A DNA stretch of 64,000 nt from Abelmoschus esculentus (taxonomy: Eukaryota; Streptophyta; Magnoliopsida; Malvales; Malvaceae). Positions within the stretch are counted from its first letter, which is position 1, and each line of letters opens with the position of its first letter. The translations under genes were made by a program, and so were the position numbers. The DNA lies in the NCBI GenBank assembly GCA_035048815.1, contig JAUCBN010000029.1, positions 16,484,501-16,548,500 of the forward strand, read 5' to 3'. The notes beneath the pieces are model-generated. The model ran no database searches. It saw only the letters and a program-made list of their open reading frames with translations, and had not been told where the DNA came from. Below, in pieces: positions 49,641-62,223 of this stretch.

Positions 49641-50945
49641 TTATATTAAGATCGTATTAATCTTAATTATAGTTTGAAATATATTTATCTTTGTTAATAT
49701 ATTACCAAATTTTAATTTTGTATAGTAATTAAATATTTTCTTATGATACGGTTCAAGTTCCTAAGATTTAAATTCCCAAGGTTTTATCTTTTTCTAAAAT
49801 GGTCACTAATCAAGCTCAAATAGCTCAATATTCATTTAATAAGATTTAAATTTGATTTGAGGGGTCTAATTAGTTAATCAAACACGAGGGATCATGACCT
49901 GAATTAATGTCAATCATTCTTTAAAATTTGAATCTTTATAAATTTTTGAATGAGTTTTTTTAGTGTACTTAATCCCTATTTTTTTATTCTGGTGTATTGT
50001 ATTTATATTTTTATTAAATTTAGAAGTTATTTATTAAAAAAATATAATCAATTATTTACTTATTTAAAATAAATTTATTCAATTCAATTATTTAAAAAAG
50101 TTATTTATTAATCTCATAGGCTTTTAAAATGATCTAAAACGCTTTTAAACAATTAAAATATCAATTTTATGTGGTCCATATCGATATACGTATATAAAAT
50201 CATTCTCCAGAAATCAAATTTCGTATCGGTATAGACAGGGTGGTATCAAAGCTTCCTTGGTGGTTTCGAAACCCCGAGTATCAATATTTGGTATCGATAC
50301 CTTTTATGCTTTCTCCAACGTTTCTTTTTATATTTAACTAGTATGAATACCCCTTTATGAGTATCGATACCCTATGTTGTAAAAATATATATTTGCTTGA
50401 AAATTAATCCCAACGACTCTAAATATCTTCAACGATCACCGACGGTTATAAACTCATTTGAGACTATAAAATAGATCTCCAAGTATTAAGGGAAGACCAA
50501 TGTTTCAATTGTAACTACAATATGATTGAAAATTTATTTTAAAGCTAAAATCTTTATCTTTGTAGATAAACACTTGTGAATTTTTAATAAATTGGTTGGA
50601 ACCCTTAGTGAGAAGTTAAGGTAGTAGATGTAGGTACTTGTTAAAGTACCGAACCACTATAAAAACCTCTGAATTGAAAACCAAAATGATACGAGGAATA
50701 GTGCATAGGATTGATATAATCCACAAAAAAGTACAAGTATGTTTCTTCGCAGCATTGTTCTTGAACTGCTTTCAGCAGTATCACATTGATTTTCTTATTT
50801 ATTTATCTATTCCTAGGATTCGTATGAGTTGTTCCAGCAAACAAGATGTTTCCATTTCGTTGATGTTTGTTGTTTATAGTTTGCCCTTTACATTTGTCTC
50901 CCAGTTGTTTCCTTTCCTTCTAAGGTTACCGGATATCATCGTCGA
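49641..50945. other. Spacer downstream of RopGEF
   Basis: AT-rich DNA. 50160-50360 contains several GGTATCGATAC/CGATATAC-like near-palindromes. Nothing supported as a gene; the right end holds the RopGEF 3' UTR. Confidence 0.4.
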
Positions 50946-53053
50946 TCAATCGAGGCCACTCGGACTTCGTAGACTGGTTACGTTTTCGATTTTTTCGACA
51001 TGGGAAGGTTTGGGGGTAGGACTAAGTGGAGGCTTGGAAGTTCTTTTCTCATTATCATTGTCCATATCAGTTGCACTTCTACTTGGGGGAATAATGTTCC
51101 AACCCATGAAATACGAGAGTGTCGGTGTCTCGGAAGAACTCGGCCCTGCTGCTTTGTCGTCCGAGGATCTTGCCGTTGATGACATTTGCGTAAGACTGTC
51201 GGCGTGAAGGACATCTTCGATTCTTGACATGATTGTGAAAGCCAAACTCTCTATAACCCTTGAGTAGCTCTCTAGGATAGCATGTCCTACATCCTGCGGA
51301 GTTCAAAGAGTGTAAGTTTTTCGAACTCGAATACATCGAAAATAATAACAATGCCATTTTGATACTCTGTACCTTGTTTTCTTGGATCTTAGATACGTCG
51401 AGTGCGGATTGCGGCAGCCCCGGAAAACGGTGCTTGAGTAGGTGTAGGATCATCTCGACCCTCTCTTCGAAGAGTTCCCGCTTCTCTAAGCTAATGGCTG
51501 AACCCCAAGATGACCTTCCATCTTTCTGGTGCATCTTCCTCTTCCAAATAATCATCGAGGCCTCGATTCTGTTCTTAAGATCGAGAACTCGGTGTTCCGT
51601 CGACAAGTCCATGGTCGAAAGGAATTGTGCAGGATCGAAGTACTCCACTGTGATGCTTCTATAGATTGAATCACCAAGGCTTGATCTTCCATTCTACATC
51701 GACATCGTTAAGAACATCGATGATAATTCGAAATTTGTTTAAATATTTTAGTTCATAGAGTTGCATTTCTTTACCTTAGGTAGGGAATCAATGTAGCTCT
51801 CGGGGACTTCAATTTCGGACAGGACTGCAGCATTGATGGCCATAGCTGCTTTTAGTACCTGATTCACAGCCTCCTTTTCCGTCTGCAGCCATCTTCGCGA
51901 TGTTTCCGACAACCCATTCGGCGGAACCTTAACCACCGGATGCCACCATTTCCCTTCCATCCGACTGTTTTCGTTGTCAAGACCCTTGTTTTTCGAGACA
52001 TACCAAAATTCTTTTTCTTGTCCGAAGTTGTCAAGAGTCTCCTGTTTCAGTACAATTTGATCATCAACACTGTCACCAACCATTGCCACATTTTCAACTG
52101 AATTTACCATGTTAAAAGGACAAGGTTACGCACAATAAGTATCGCATCGAGTTTGCGCAGGCCGGGGATGTTTATGAGCAAGTCCTTCCTTTGTTTCGTG
52201 ACCATAATCTATCATCGTCGACACAAACCGAACCCGGGTTATAAATACAGTGAAATCGTAATCAAAATGAAACATCAAGTAACAGTTCTATAAGATTTGT
52301 GACATATATGAGCTCGAGTCTTCCGAAAGAGTTCGAATCGGTACCTCCATGCACGTCCCGTCCTTCGCTTTCTGCTGCGAAGGAACAAATTCGACAATGT
52401 GATCGGTTACAGATAGAAGCCAATCCATTTCTTTTCTCCACCTCGCCTTCCTCTCTGGTGCCATAGGTGCCAATTTCCCTTGCTCTCCAAAAATGGATGC
52501 TGCACCATCAACAATTAGGCTCAAAATTATCATCATTTTGTTCGGCCTTTCGACATTCCGACATGGATAACAAGGATATGATCCTTACCAGCTAGATTTG
52601 TCACTGCATTTGACAAAGCCAGAGCTGAAGGAACACCTTTGCCTCCTCCAGACATGTCTTCACCCAGAAGCAACTTGGAAAACCTCTCCTTCATCAGTTC
52701 CAAATCTGTAAAGAGAATCATTTTTCATTATCCTTGTAGGCTAAGGATGGGAACACAGCCAGGACTACTTTTCTTTTTTCGAGACAAGAATCATCTAAAG
52801 TTCGAATCTTAACATTTTAAACTTTTATTAATCCGTATCGTACCATGTTTTATATCGAAACCGAACATACATCGAAAGGAGTTGAAATTTCACCTGATTG
52901 AGGCCTCTCCATTGATTTATCTTCTGCATTTCTTGCGTCAAGACTCCTTGATTGATGGTTCTCATTGTCTTCCACGGCACCGTCACTCATTCGCTGGATA
53001 CGGAAAGATCCCCAGTTCTGAATGCTACACCGCCGTGACAATGATCGAGCCAT
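50946..53053 (-). CDS. PRONE-domain Rho-of-plants guanine nucleotide exchange factor (RopGEF)
   Basis: Seven exons: 53053-52894, 52705-52589, 52499-52345, 52208-52134, 52041-51775, 51693-51373, 51293-50946. Frame is kept; 480 residues from the ATG at 53053. The PRONE domain runs from about residue 54 to 410 and shows its hallmarks: LMKERFSKLLLGEDMSGGGKGV, ALALSNAVTNLAASIFGE, WRKEMDWLLSVTDHIVEFVPS, KWWHPVVKVPPNGLSE, RIEASMIIWKRK and RFPGLPQSALDVSKIQENK. PRONE proteins switch on ROP GTPases at the plasma membrane for polar growth (pollen tubes, root hairs) and receptor-kinase signalling. The C-terminal tail after about 410 is variable, Ser/Pro-rich, and in other members mediates autoinhibition. 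The N-terminus is uncertain: the frame stays open upstream of 53053 without an ATG. Confidence 0.93.
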
Positions 53054-53099
53054 GTCAATCAAAGCCGCCGCCGCTTCCTCCTCCTCTGTTCCACACAAT

Positions 53100-53574
53100 G
53101 AAGAAAAACAAAGGATGGAAATGATTATAATAAGGAAAAGAGTTGCCTTTTAAGTTTTTAGTTACAACAAAATCATAAAATTTACTTTGAATAAAACTAG
53201 AACTTCAAAAATAAGCGGCTAACGGTTGAAAAATGTAAGGGTTTTTGTCTAAGAAAAGACAACTGAATCTAAATCATGTCCCTACTGGCCGATAAATGGA
53301 AAAAGAACATATGATCTTAAGTTTAACGGAATTAAGTCATTAACTAACTTTATCTCTTTGCTCCGCCGCCCACTTTTCTGTCTATTTCCGTTATGTTTTC
53401 CGGTAAGATGCTAACTGTTTTATGTTATTTATCGTTATGCTTGTTAGACAATGGATTCAACAATAGAAAGGATTGAAACTTTGGAAGGTAAATTGGGGAA
53501 ATTAATAAATTTTTCTGACATCAAAAATTTATATACGATTTAATTATTTTTTTTATATTTAAAGTCGTTATATG
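53100..53574. other. Upstream region of RopGEF
   Basis: Probable promoter of the minus-strand RopGEF. No gene recognised; it may hide a small first exon. Confidence 0.35.
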
Positions 53575-54165
53575 TAACTAGGTATATAAACGAATACAAA
53601 CGATAGTATGTATATATTTTGTTTGTTTAATTTTTATCGAACAAATGAATAAACATGAACATAAACAAATGTAAATTTTTTATTCATATTCGTTCGTTAA
53701 GAAATATAAATTGTCCGTGTTCGTTCATTAAAATGATAAATAAACAAAAAGAAACATAATATTTTGTGTTAGTTCGATTAATTCAGTTAATTAATCAGTT
53801 TTAAACCAAATTAGTCGATAATTAAAATTTAAAAAATTCTTAATCATCGATCGAAATCCAGAATTGTATAATGGATTAATATTTTTTTAGGTTTGATCGG
53901 TTAGTTCTATTTAACCGAATCATAACTATCCCTAAACACATGTAAATAAATTTAAATGAACGAATATAAATAAACCAATATCAATAAACAAATTATTGAA
54001 TATTCACAAATATAAATAAACGAATAAATATTTTATTCAAATTTATTTATTTAATTAAATGAATAAATAATATTATAGATGGTCGTTCTTTTAATAAATA
54101 AACGAATATAAACGATTTTTCGCTATCGATTCACGATCAAATCGTAACGTTCAGATCGTTTACGT
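53575..54165. repeat. GAAC/GTTCGTT composite repeat, copy 2
   Basis: Same layout as 4740-5515: blocks of AAACGAATATAAA/GTTCGTTCATTAAA-type units flank a core that contains a GGTTAGTTCTATTTAACCGAATC-like motif. It fills most of the divergent RopGEF/site-1 protease intergenic region. Confidence 0.6.
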
Positions 54166-54388
54166 CACTTACTTCGTCTTAGGGTTTGTGGTCCACGTGG
54201 CACTAGAATCTGAAAAGTTCCTCCGTGTTCTACGTTTTAGATCGACGAGGTTGTCGGAAGCCATAGATGTTAAGTAAATGGGAACAAGAGTTAAGAAAAC
54301 ACGAAGCCATAGAGATCTTTCCTCTTTCTTTCTCCCATGAAGGGATTTTCCCGCCAAATAATCCACCATTAACGGCTCTACCATCGCC

Positions 54389-57300
54389 ATGATCCCAATC
54401 CAAACTTCCTTTCCTCTCAGATCCGCGCTCTTCATTCTTTTTCTCTCCCTTTCCTTTCTCCATTTCAAACCCTTCTTCAACCCGACCCTCAACCAAACCC
54501 TAACCCGTAACGGTACTCACAGCCGAACCGCACGTAACAACTACATAATCCGCTTCACCGACTACAAATCGGCGTCCGATCATTGTTCCTACTTGGAATC
54601 CAGCCTTCGATCCGATGGCTGGGAATGGATCGAGAGGCGCAACCCGGCCGCAAAGTTACCAACTGATTTCGGGCTGCTTTCGATTGAGGATTCAGTGAAA
54701 GAAGCCTTGATTGAGGAAATTGAGAAGCTGAGATGTGTTAAAGATGTGAATGTTGATATGAGATATAATAGGGGCATGCTTGGTGGTGCTTTTGAGAATG
54801 GGCAAAAACGACCCGGAAAGATTTTTACTTCGATGTCATTTAGTGAGGAAAATCATTGCCACGATTCGGGTTTAAGTAATTCGTCGATTAATTGGAGTCG
54901 CCATCTTTTGATGCAGGTAAATTTCCCTAAGTTTATTTTATTTTCCCATAATTTTAATGAAGAAAGGTATGGAATTACTTAGGTTCTCGTTGCAGAAGTC
55001 GCAAGTTACTTCCATGTTCGGAGCAGATGGTCTTTGGCGAAAAGGGTATACTGGTGCTAAAGTTAAAATGGCTATTTTCGATACTGGAATACGTGCTGAT
55101 CACCCTCATTTTCGAAACATTAAGGTATATATAAGTGGGAAAGGCCTTTCTTTATAAAGAGAACTTTGGTATCGACAAAGCTTGTTAAAATAGTTTGGCA
55201 TTCACGATCACTCTTGTTAAACTAGTTAGTTGTGTTCCTTTCGATTGGAGACTTTAATATTTCACTAATGGAGCAAACGTTACAGGAACGTACTAATTGG
55301 ACTAACGAAGATACTTTGAATGATAATCTTGGACATGGGACCTTTGTGGCTGGTGTTATCGCGGGTGAAGATGCGGAATGTCTTGGTTTCGCACCAGATA
55401 CTGAGATTTATGCTTTTCGAGTTTTCACTGATGCACAGGTAACGCATGTTGGTAATAAAAAATTTCTTTATTTGTGTGTTGCGATTGGAGGTTGCCCCCT
55501 GACCTTTACATATCAAACTTTTTTATCTCCTTGATTTCCTCTGCAATTTATCTGTTTGTCTAGTTGAAAATGCGTAGGTTGCACGACTGATATTTGAAGT
55601 TCTTTTGAATTGCCTGTTAATACTTAATAGAATACTAGAATTTCAAGACATTCTAGCTGGGAAATGGACAATGACAATACCCTAAAATCTCCTTCTAACA
55701 TTTGATTTATTCTATAAGGTTTGATTCGATTGTGAGAATTTTGTCCTCAGCTTATTTCAGGTGTCATATACATCTTGGTTCCTTGATGCTTTCAACTATG
55801 CTATTGCAACCAACCTGGACGTGCTAAACTTGAGCATTGGTGGACCTGATTACTTGGATCTACCATTTGTAGAGAAGGTACCACTCCCATGGCATGTGGA
55901 TCTACTGAGGCTTATGCTTGACTTTGCCACTAAAGTTGGTTTTGGTAGCACATACAAATGCTTCAATCATATTACTTTAATTCTTTATTTAAGTTTGTTG
56001 ATTTTTTTTCTACAAGATTTTGTCTGTTTTTAATGCATGTACTTCCTTCCATAAATATTCTATTACTCGTAAATTATCATTCAAATTTGATTTTCTCTCG
56101 TAATACTTTACATTTACATTTTGAAGGACTAAGGAGAATGTTTGTCTTCTTTTTACTTCAGTTTCCAAATAAGGAATGGCCACTTGTGGTTTATCCACTC
56201 AGTGGTGAAACTTGCAATATTTATGTATACATACACTTTTCCATGTGTTCCTCTCTCTCTGTCTCTCTCCTAAATATCATGCATCCGAACTCGTTTTGGT
56301 TGATGCTTGTTGCTTTATGGATCTCCAGGTTTGGGAAATAACAGCCAATAATATTATTATGGTATCAGCTATCGGAAATGATGGGCCACTTTATGGCACT
56401 TTAAACAATCCAGCTGACCAAAGTGACGTTATTGGTGTTGGTGGCATCGATTATAATGATCACATTGCTTCATTTTCTTCACGTGGCATGAGTACTTGGG
56501 AAATTCCTCATGGGTAGCATATCCTTCTATTCTACAATATTAACATATTTAGTATTTTTGTACTCCTACTTGGTTTTGAATCTTAAGATAAGTATGCTTT
56601 ATTTGTCTCTTTTCATTTTCCTTCCCTTTTTTCCTTTCTAAGCAATAACTTTTCCAGACCATAATCATGTTTTCATTTTAAGAAAGAAAAAAACAAACTA
56701 TCTCTCCTGGTTCCTGACTCAATTTAATTTCCTCAAGCTGCGTTTGCATTGTTGACATGAAACTTATTTCAGATTGCAGTTTCTGATCAGTGCATGTTTC
56801 TACATTTTTTTCTTCTAAAAGTGTCAGGTCTAGGGATTGTTGTATGTAATTTTCCCTTTTGTCTCCATACTGATCTTACAAAGTCTTCCAATTCTCATAC
56901 TCATGCCTTCTCTCTCTCTCTCTCTCTTTACTTTTTGCTATGATTAACGCATGAAGAGTTAACTTGGTTAACTATTCCCTTTTCAGTTATGGTCGTGTCA
57001 AACCAGATGTTGTGGCATATGGACGGGAAATTATGGGATCTAAGATCAGTACGGGGTGTAAAAGCCTATCAGGCACTAGTGTGGCAAGTCCTGTGGTTGC
57101 TGGTGTGGTATGCCTGCTTGTTAGTGTCATTCCCGAGAACAAACGAAAGGAGATTCTGAATCCTGCAAGCATGAAACAAGCACTAGTGGAGGGTGCTTCT
57201 AAGCTTGCTGGTCCGAACATGTATGAACAGGGTGCAGGGAGGGTAGATCTGTAAGTTCACCCAATCATGGCTTCTCCCTTTTAACATTTGGAATTATTTC

Positions 57301-59336
57301 TTTCTGGATGTATTTCGTATGCTAATAATTGATTGTTTTTATTTTTGTCAGATTAGAATCGTATGAAATCCTCAAGAGTTACCAACCTCGAGCAAGCATA
57401 TTTCCTAGTGTTCTTGATTATACAGATTGTCCGTATTCCTGGCCCTTTTGTCGGCAACCACTCTATGCTGGTGCCATGCCTGTGATATTCAATGCTACTG
57501 TGCTGAATGGAATGGGTGTCATTGGCTATGTTCAGAGTCCACCAACATGGCATCCTTCAAACGAGGAAGGAAATCTTCTAAGTATCCGCTTTACTTATTC
57601 AGAAATTATCTGGCCTTGGACTGGTTACTTGGCACTGCATATGCAAATTAAGGAAGAAGGTGCACATTTTTCCGGAGTGATCGAAGGTAATGTAACTGTT
57701 AGGGTATACAGTCCTCCAGCTCAGGGAGAGAGGGTTGCTCGAAGTAGTACTTGCCTTCTTATGTTGAAATTGAATGTGGTTCCAACTCCACCAAGATCAA
57801 AACGGGTTTTATGGGATCAGTTCCACAGTATTAAATATCCTCCTGGATATATTCCTAGAGACTCATTGGATGTGCGGAATGACATTCTTGATTGGCATGG
57901 GGATCACCTGCATACAAATTTTCACATTATGTACAACATGTTACGAGATGCTGGCTATTATATTGAGACACTTGGTTCTCCTCTAACATGTTTTGATGCT
58001 AGCCAATACGGGACTCTTTTAATGGTTGATCTTGAGGATGAGTACTTCCAAGAAGAGATTGAAAAGCTCAGGGATGATGTCATTAATACTGGGTTGGGAT
58101 TGGCTGTTTTTGCCGAATGGTATAATGTCGACACAATGGTGAAAATGAGATTTTTTGATGATAACACAAGGAGTTGGTGGACACCGGTAACTGGAGGTGC
58201 AAATATTCCAGCATTAAATGATCTTTTGGCTCCATTCGGTATAGCTTTCGGGGATAAGATACTGAATGGTGATTTTTCTATTGATGATGAACAGAGTCGA
58301 TATGCATCTGGAACAGATATAGTGAGGTTCCCTAGAGGTGGGTATGTACATAGCTTTCCTTTTTTGGATAGCTCGGAAAGTGGGGCCACTCAAAATTTGT
58401 TACTGAATTCTGGCATGAACAAGGTGATTAAACACTGATGGTCTTTAAATTATTTCCACACGTGACAGTTTCATCTTTTAATCATTAATGGTTTGCAAAC
58501 ATTGAAATTTATGTCCATGTATTGGCATATGCAGGCAGACTCGCCTATCCTTGGCCTGCTAGAAGTCGGTGAAGGTCGTGTTGCCATATATGGAGACTCC
58601 AACTGCTTAGACAGCAGCCATATGGTTACCAATTGCTACAGGCTTCTAAGAAAAATACTGGATTTCACTGGTTCAAATATTAAAGATCCGGTGCTTTTCT
58701 CAAAGTCTGCTAAGCAAGATACGCCATTGTATGAAGATGACAACCACTTATCGTCTCGAAGAACTGATGTAAATTTCTCTCTCTATTCTGCTGTCATTGG
58801 AAAGGAATTAATATGTTGGAGCGACTCTAGATTTGAAGTGTGGGGAACAAAAGGATACAATTTACACATTAGGGGAAGGAATAGAAAACTACCAGGCTAT
58901 CATGTTATTGATTTGGGGAGAGGCTTAAATTCAACTGTTGAGACAATAAAACCTAGGCTTCCCAGGTTTACAGGGAGAAATAAGGGTAATTCGTTCGGAA
59001 ACAGGTACCTGGGCGAGGTAAGAAGCTGAAGATTTGGCCTAACAGATCCATTCTTTTTATATGTTGAATCTAAGACTCATAAACTTCTCTTTTTCGCAGC
59101 TGGAGATGCCCGAACTGGTTGCTAGTCAGTGGCTTATACCTGTAGTAATTGCAATAACAGGTTGGTGAATGACATATATACACGTACCTGCATAAATATC
59201 TTGCATTTTCGGCCTAGTATTTGATTAATCTCTCCGCTGTTCTTCAGGCTTTGTACTGTTATTGAGCATTTGGCAGATTCGACAAAAACGAAGGAGACGG
59301 AGGCGATCCAGCTCTGGTCGTTTAGCCAATCTATAG
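54389..59336 (+). CDS. S1P: Site-1 protease (membrane-anchored subtilase, SBT6.1)
   Basis: Ten exons: 54389-54916, 54996-55124, 55286-55438, 55761-55877, 56329-56513, 56987-57250, 57352-58423, 58535-59017, 59100-59160, 59248-59336. Frame is kept; 1026 residues (Arabidopsis S1P about 1040). A hydrophobic N-terminal signal is followed by a propeptide, then the S8 subtilisin domain with Asp205 (AIFDTGI), His236 (GHGTFVAGV), oxyanion Asn326 (AIGNDGP) and Ser402 (GTSVASP), all intact. A long lumenal region follows, then one membrane segment (about 980-1005, LIPVVIAITGFVLLLSIW) and a short Arg-rich cytosolic tail. This Golgi protease releases membrane-bound transcription factors (bZIP17, bZIP28) in salt and ER stress and processes some RALF and pectin methylesterase precursors. 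The large exon 7 (357 codons) is typical. Confidence 0.97.
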
Positions 59337-60828
59337 TTAAGGGGTAGGTTTTTTGAAGCTAGGTTCCATCTTCTCACAAATTTACCACTGTGCTGTTTTA
59401 CCTTGAAAAGTTTTGACAGCAGCAGGCACCACACAGGTTAATCTTGAACTCATACATACAGTTTGGTTACAATTTCATGGTTCATATGCTTGTGTATATT
59501 AAGGTGCGAGTAAAACTCAATTCGGCTAGAAAGAAAATGAAAAGAAATAAATTTGATTTTCAAAACAATACAAATAAGTTTTCGAGTTTGACTCAAATTG
59601 AACTTTTACTATTCGAATATGAAAAAACAATTAACAAAATGGTGAATATTATCACTTAGGATTGAAAGAAAATGAAAAGATATATTTATACAATTTGTTT
59701 TTGAATATTATCCCATATATATTCGGCGTCTGGCCAGGCTTACAGTGCTCACTACTGGCACATATCCCTGAGTGTCCAATGCCATCCATCCTCCTACTCA
59801 CCTATGTCCTCATTGTAGCTTCCTTGAGGGCTGCAGTAATTGTTTATGTCCAGGTCTTGTCTGTCCCGCTGTTAAGATCAGACAATGATGCATCTCCATT
59901 TAAAGCTGGGACTCTCTGTTGGGTTACAAATTTTGGGTCAGAGTCTAACAGTGAAGGGAACATGGAAGTAAATTATTAGGTCTTAAACTAGGGTCTCTAT
60001 GTCCCTTTGATTCAAAGAGGGTTTCTCACAATGAACTTCCATGAATGCCAGGATTCTGAAGTCTAAAATGTTGTTTGGAACAGACTCAAACAAACGTTCT
60101 TGTCTCACATACAACATCCGACCAACGAGACAAGATACTTATGATGAAGATGGTTAATGATCTCAATTTCTACCTAAAACCCTCTTAAAAGCAGGAACAA
60201 AGCTACTTGGGTTGGGGAAGACATTCTCTTTCTCCCGAAGAATTTTTTATTTTTATTTAAATTTTTTAAAAAATAGTTTATTTAAGAATTTATCTTCATT
60301 TTTATACATTTATATTTTGTTTCTAACCAAATCATGATTCTATCCCTGTACGAGATCGATTAATAATATATGTAAAGTTTTATTCCTCCTTACAAATTTT
60401 ATATGAAAAAAATACAGTTTGTTTACATAATTCAATATAGTATCAGAGCATTCAAAGTCTTATTTTTTGTTAGTTTCAAGTCATTTCTATTAAAAATTAT
60501 GATAATATAACAACTTTAAAACATACATTTTAATGGATAAAGATGAAAAATCGAATTATAAATTTATTATTTCATATTTTATTTTTTAAACTTTTTACAA
60601 TAATATTTCATATGATAAAATTGATCGAAGTGATGACTAAAAAATTAATATTAACATCTTATAAAAAAATAAAATAATAATAATAAACTTGAATCTCATA
60701 TTGGTTGGGCTCCACCCGTAAGATGAGAGGCCCATAAACGTCGAAGGCTGAGCCACCAGAATTTAGGATTGTGTCCGAGAAAGAGCACGAGTCGGAAGAA
60801 AACGCTCTTGGCATTCGCCAGACCAACA
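59337..60828. other. S1P 3' flank and spacer with an unassigned balanced-GC stretch
   Basis: 59337-59460 is probable 3' UTR. 59715-60235 has balanced composition unlike its AT-rich neighbours, with no long frame beyond 59662-59979 (105 residues, no known motif). It could be a transposon piece or a long 3' UTR. 60240-60700 is AT-rich. Confidence 0.4.
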
Positions 60829-62223
60829 ATGGCATCATCCATTTGCCTATCCTTATCGCCGCCTTCTAAAACCCTAGCTCCGCTCTCCACTTCCTCTAAA
60901 CACAGTTGCATATGCTCCTTAGTCGTCGCCGTTTCTAACGGCCATAAACAAACGAAGAGAAAGAGGCAGCAGATGGTTTGTATGGCTCCAGAGGAAGAGA
61001 AATTGACTCGCCGAAATCCCCTCGATTTCCCCATTGTAAGTGTCTTTTTCCTTTTTCTTTTCTCATTGAGCTATTAAGTATTTTTGGCTTGTTTGCTAAT
61101 AGGAGACGAAATATTTCAAGCTCTCGGTACTCCGTAGTTTAGAGAATTCCAAAAAAATGGCGTGTGTTGTTTGGCTAATGGGTACTGGGAAACAATTTTC
61201 TTTGAAAAATGGTAGGTTCTTTGATGAATATAATCGTCTACAAGTTCAACTCGGAAATGATTTGAATTCTCATTGGTTAATTGTTTATCAAACTAAACTT
61301 CGTTCTTTAATGCTTTTGAAAAGTGATTTTGAGAAATATATATATATATAGAGAGAGAGAGAACTTATAGTTTCTTATGTCAAAAACGCTTTTCAGCTCG
61401 GTTTGAAACGATTTAAAATTCTCCATGGTTACTTGTCTACTAAAATAGACGAATACATGTATTCTCAGTGGCGGATTAAAAAATTTATTTAAGAGTGAGT
61501 ATAGATAAAGTTTCGAAATATCAAGTGGACACAAAGCTTAAATATTACAAAAATTTAAGGACTAAATTATAAAAATTAAAAAGATTAAAAGTAAATATGT
61601 AAACTTTAAAAAGTTGGTGAGTACGGACCCACCTATTTAAAGCATGTATCCGCCACTGTGTATCCTAATGCTTCAAATGGTCTTGTATGTAAGCTTGCTT
61701 TTAGTATATTATTTTGTAGTTTAAATTACTTTTAAAAAATTCTTTATATAAACTCAAGCTTAAGAGAATTTATTTTTCGCTAGACACGTAGAGATGGAGG
61801 GGTTAGGGGAGCAGTCGCTCCCACTGAAAAATTTTAAGTCCGTTCATCATTTAAAAATTTTTATATATTTTTATTGAAAATCATTTTTTTACCACTTAAA
61901 ATTTTATAGGTTTGCTCCCTAAGTCCTTGGTACGTTCATATAGACAAGCAAACCTAAGTGAGCCAAACCAAGCATTTGTTGTCTGAAGCAATATGTTTTA
62001 ATATGAACACCTTGGTTATTATACACTGCAGGAGTGGGAAAGACCTAAACCAGGGCGTAGACCTGACATTTTCCCTCAGTTCAGCCCCATGAAAACGCCA
62101 TTACCACCCCCAATGCCATATGATCCCCCAGAAGAAGATGAAGAGGAGGAAGAGAAGAAAGAAGAGGAAGAGGAAGATCCCGAAAAGGAAGAAGAACCCG
62201 AAACCCCCGAAAAACAGTCCTGA
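60829..62223 (+). CDS. Small plastid-targeted-like protein with acidic C-terminal tail
   Basis: Two exons, 60829-61035 and 62032-62223, phase 0, give 132 residues. The ATG at 60829 starts MASSICLSLSPPSKTLAPLSTSSKHS, a Ser/Thr-rich, acid-free N-terminus typical of a chloroplast transit peptide. The mature part is EWERPKPGRRPDIFPQFSPM, then Pro-rich PLPPPMPYDPPEED, then a strongly Glu-rich tail of about 35 residues ending PEKQS. I do not recognise a named family; the core EWERPKPGRRPDIFPQFSP looks like a conserved plant motif. The intron of 996 bases contains a hAT-type MITE. There is no catalytic motif. The acidic tail could bind a basic partner, which is inference. Confidence 0.75.
61337..61363 (+). 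repeat. TA/GA microsatellite
   Basis: ATATATATATATA followed by GAGAGAGAGAGAG within the intron of the small plastid-like gene. Confidence 0.8.
61466..61658. mobile_element. hAT-type MITE with 11-bp TIR and 8-bp target duplication
   Basis: The 193-bp element starts CAGTGGCGGAT and ends ATCCGCCACTG, a perfect 11-bp inverted repeat. It is flanked by TGTATTCT (61458-61465) and TGTATCCT (61659-61666), an 8-bp duplication with one mismatch, as hAT elements make. No coding capacity. A related CAATGGCGGAT start occurs near 8262. Confidence 0.85.

Noticed and set aside
50638..51207. 189-residue plus-strand frame
   Set aside because: Antisense to RopGEF exon 7 and its 3' flank; the minus-strand frame shows PRONE-family sequence.
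51079..51648. 189-residue continuous minus-strand frame across RopGEF exons 6 and 7
   Set aside because: It runs through the intron into the wrong frame after 51373; splicing at 51373/51293 restores the family sequence.
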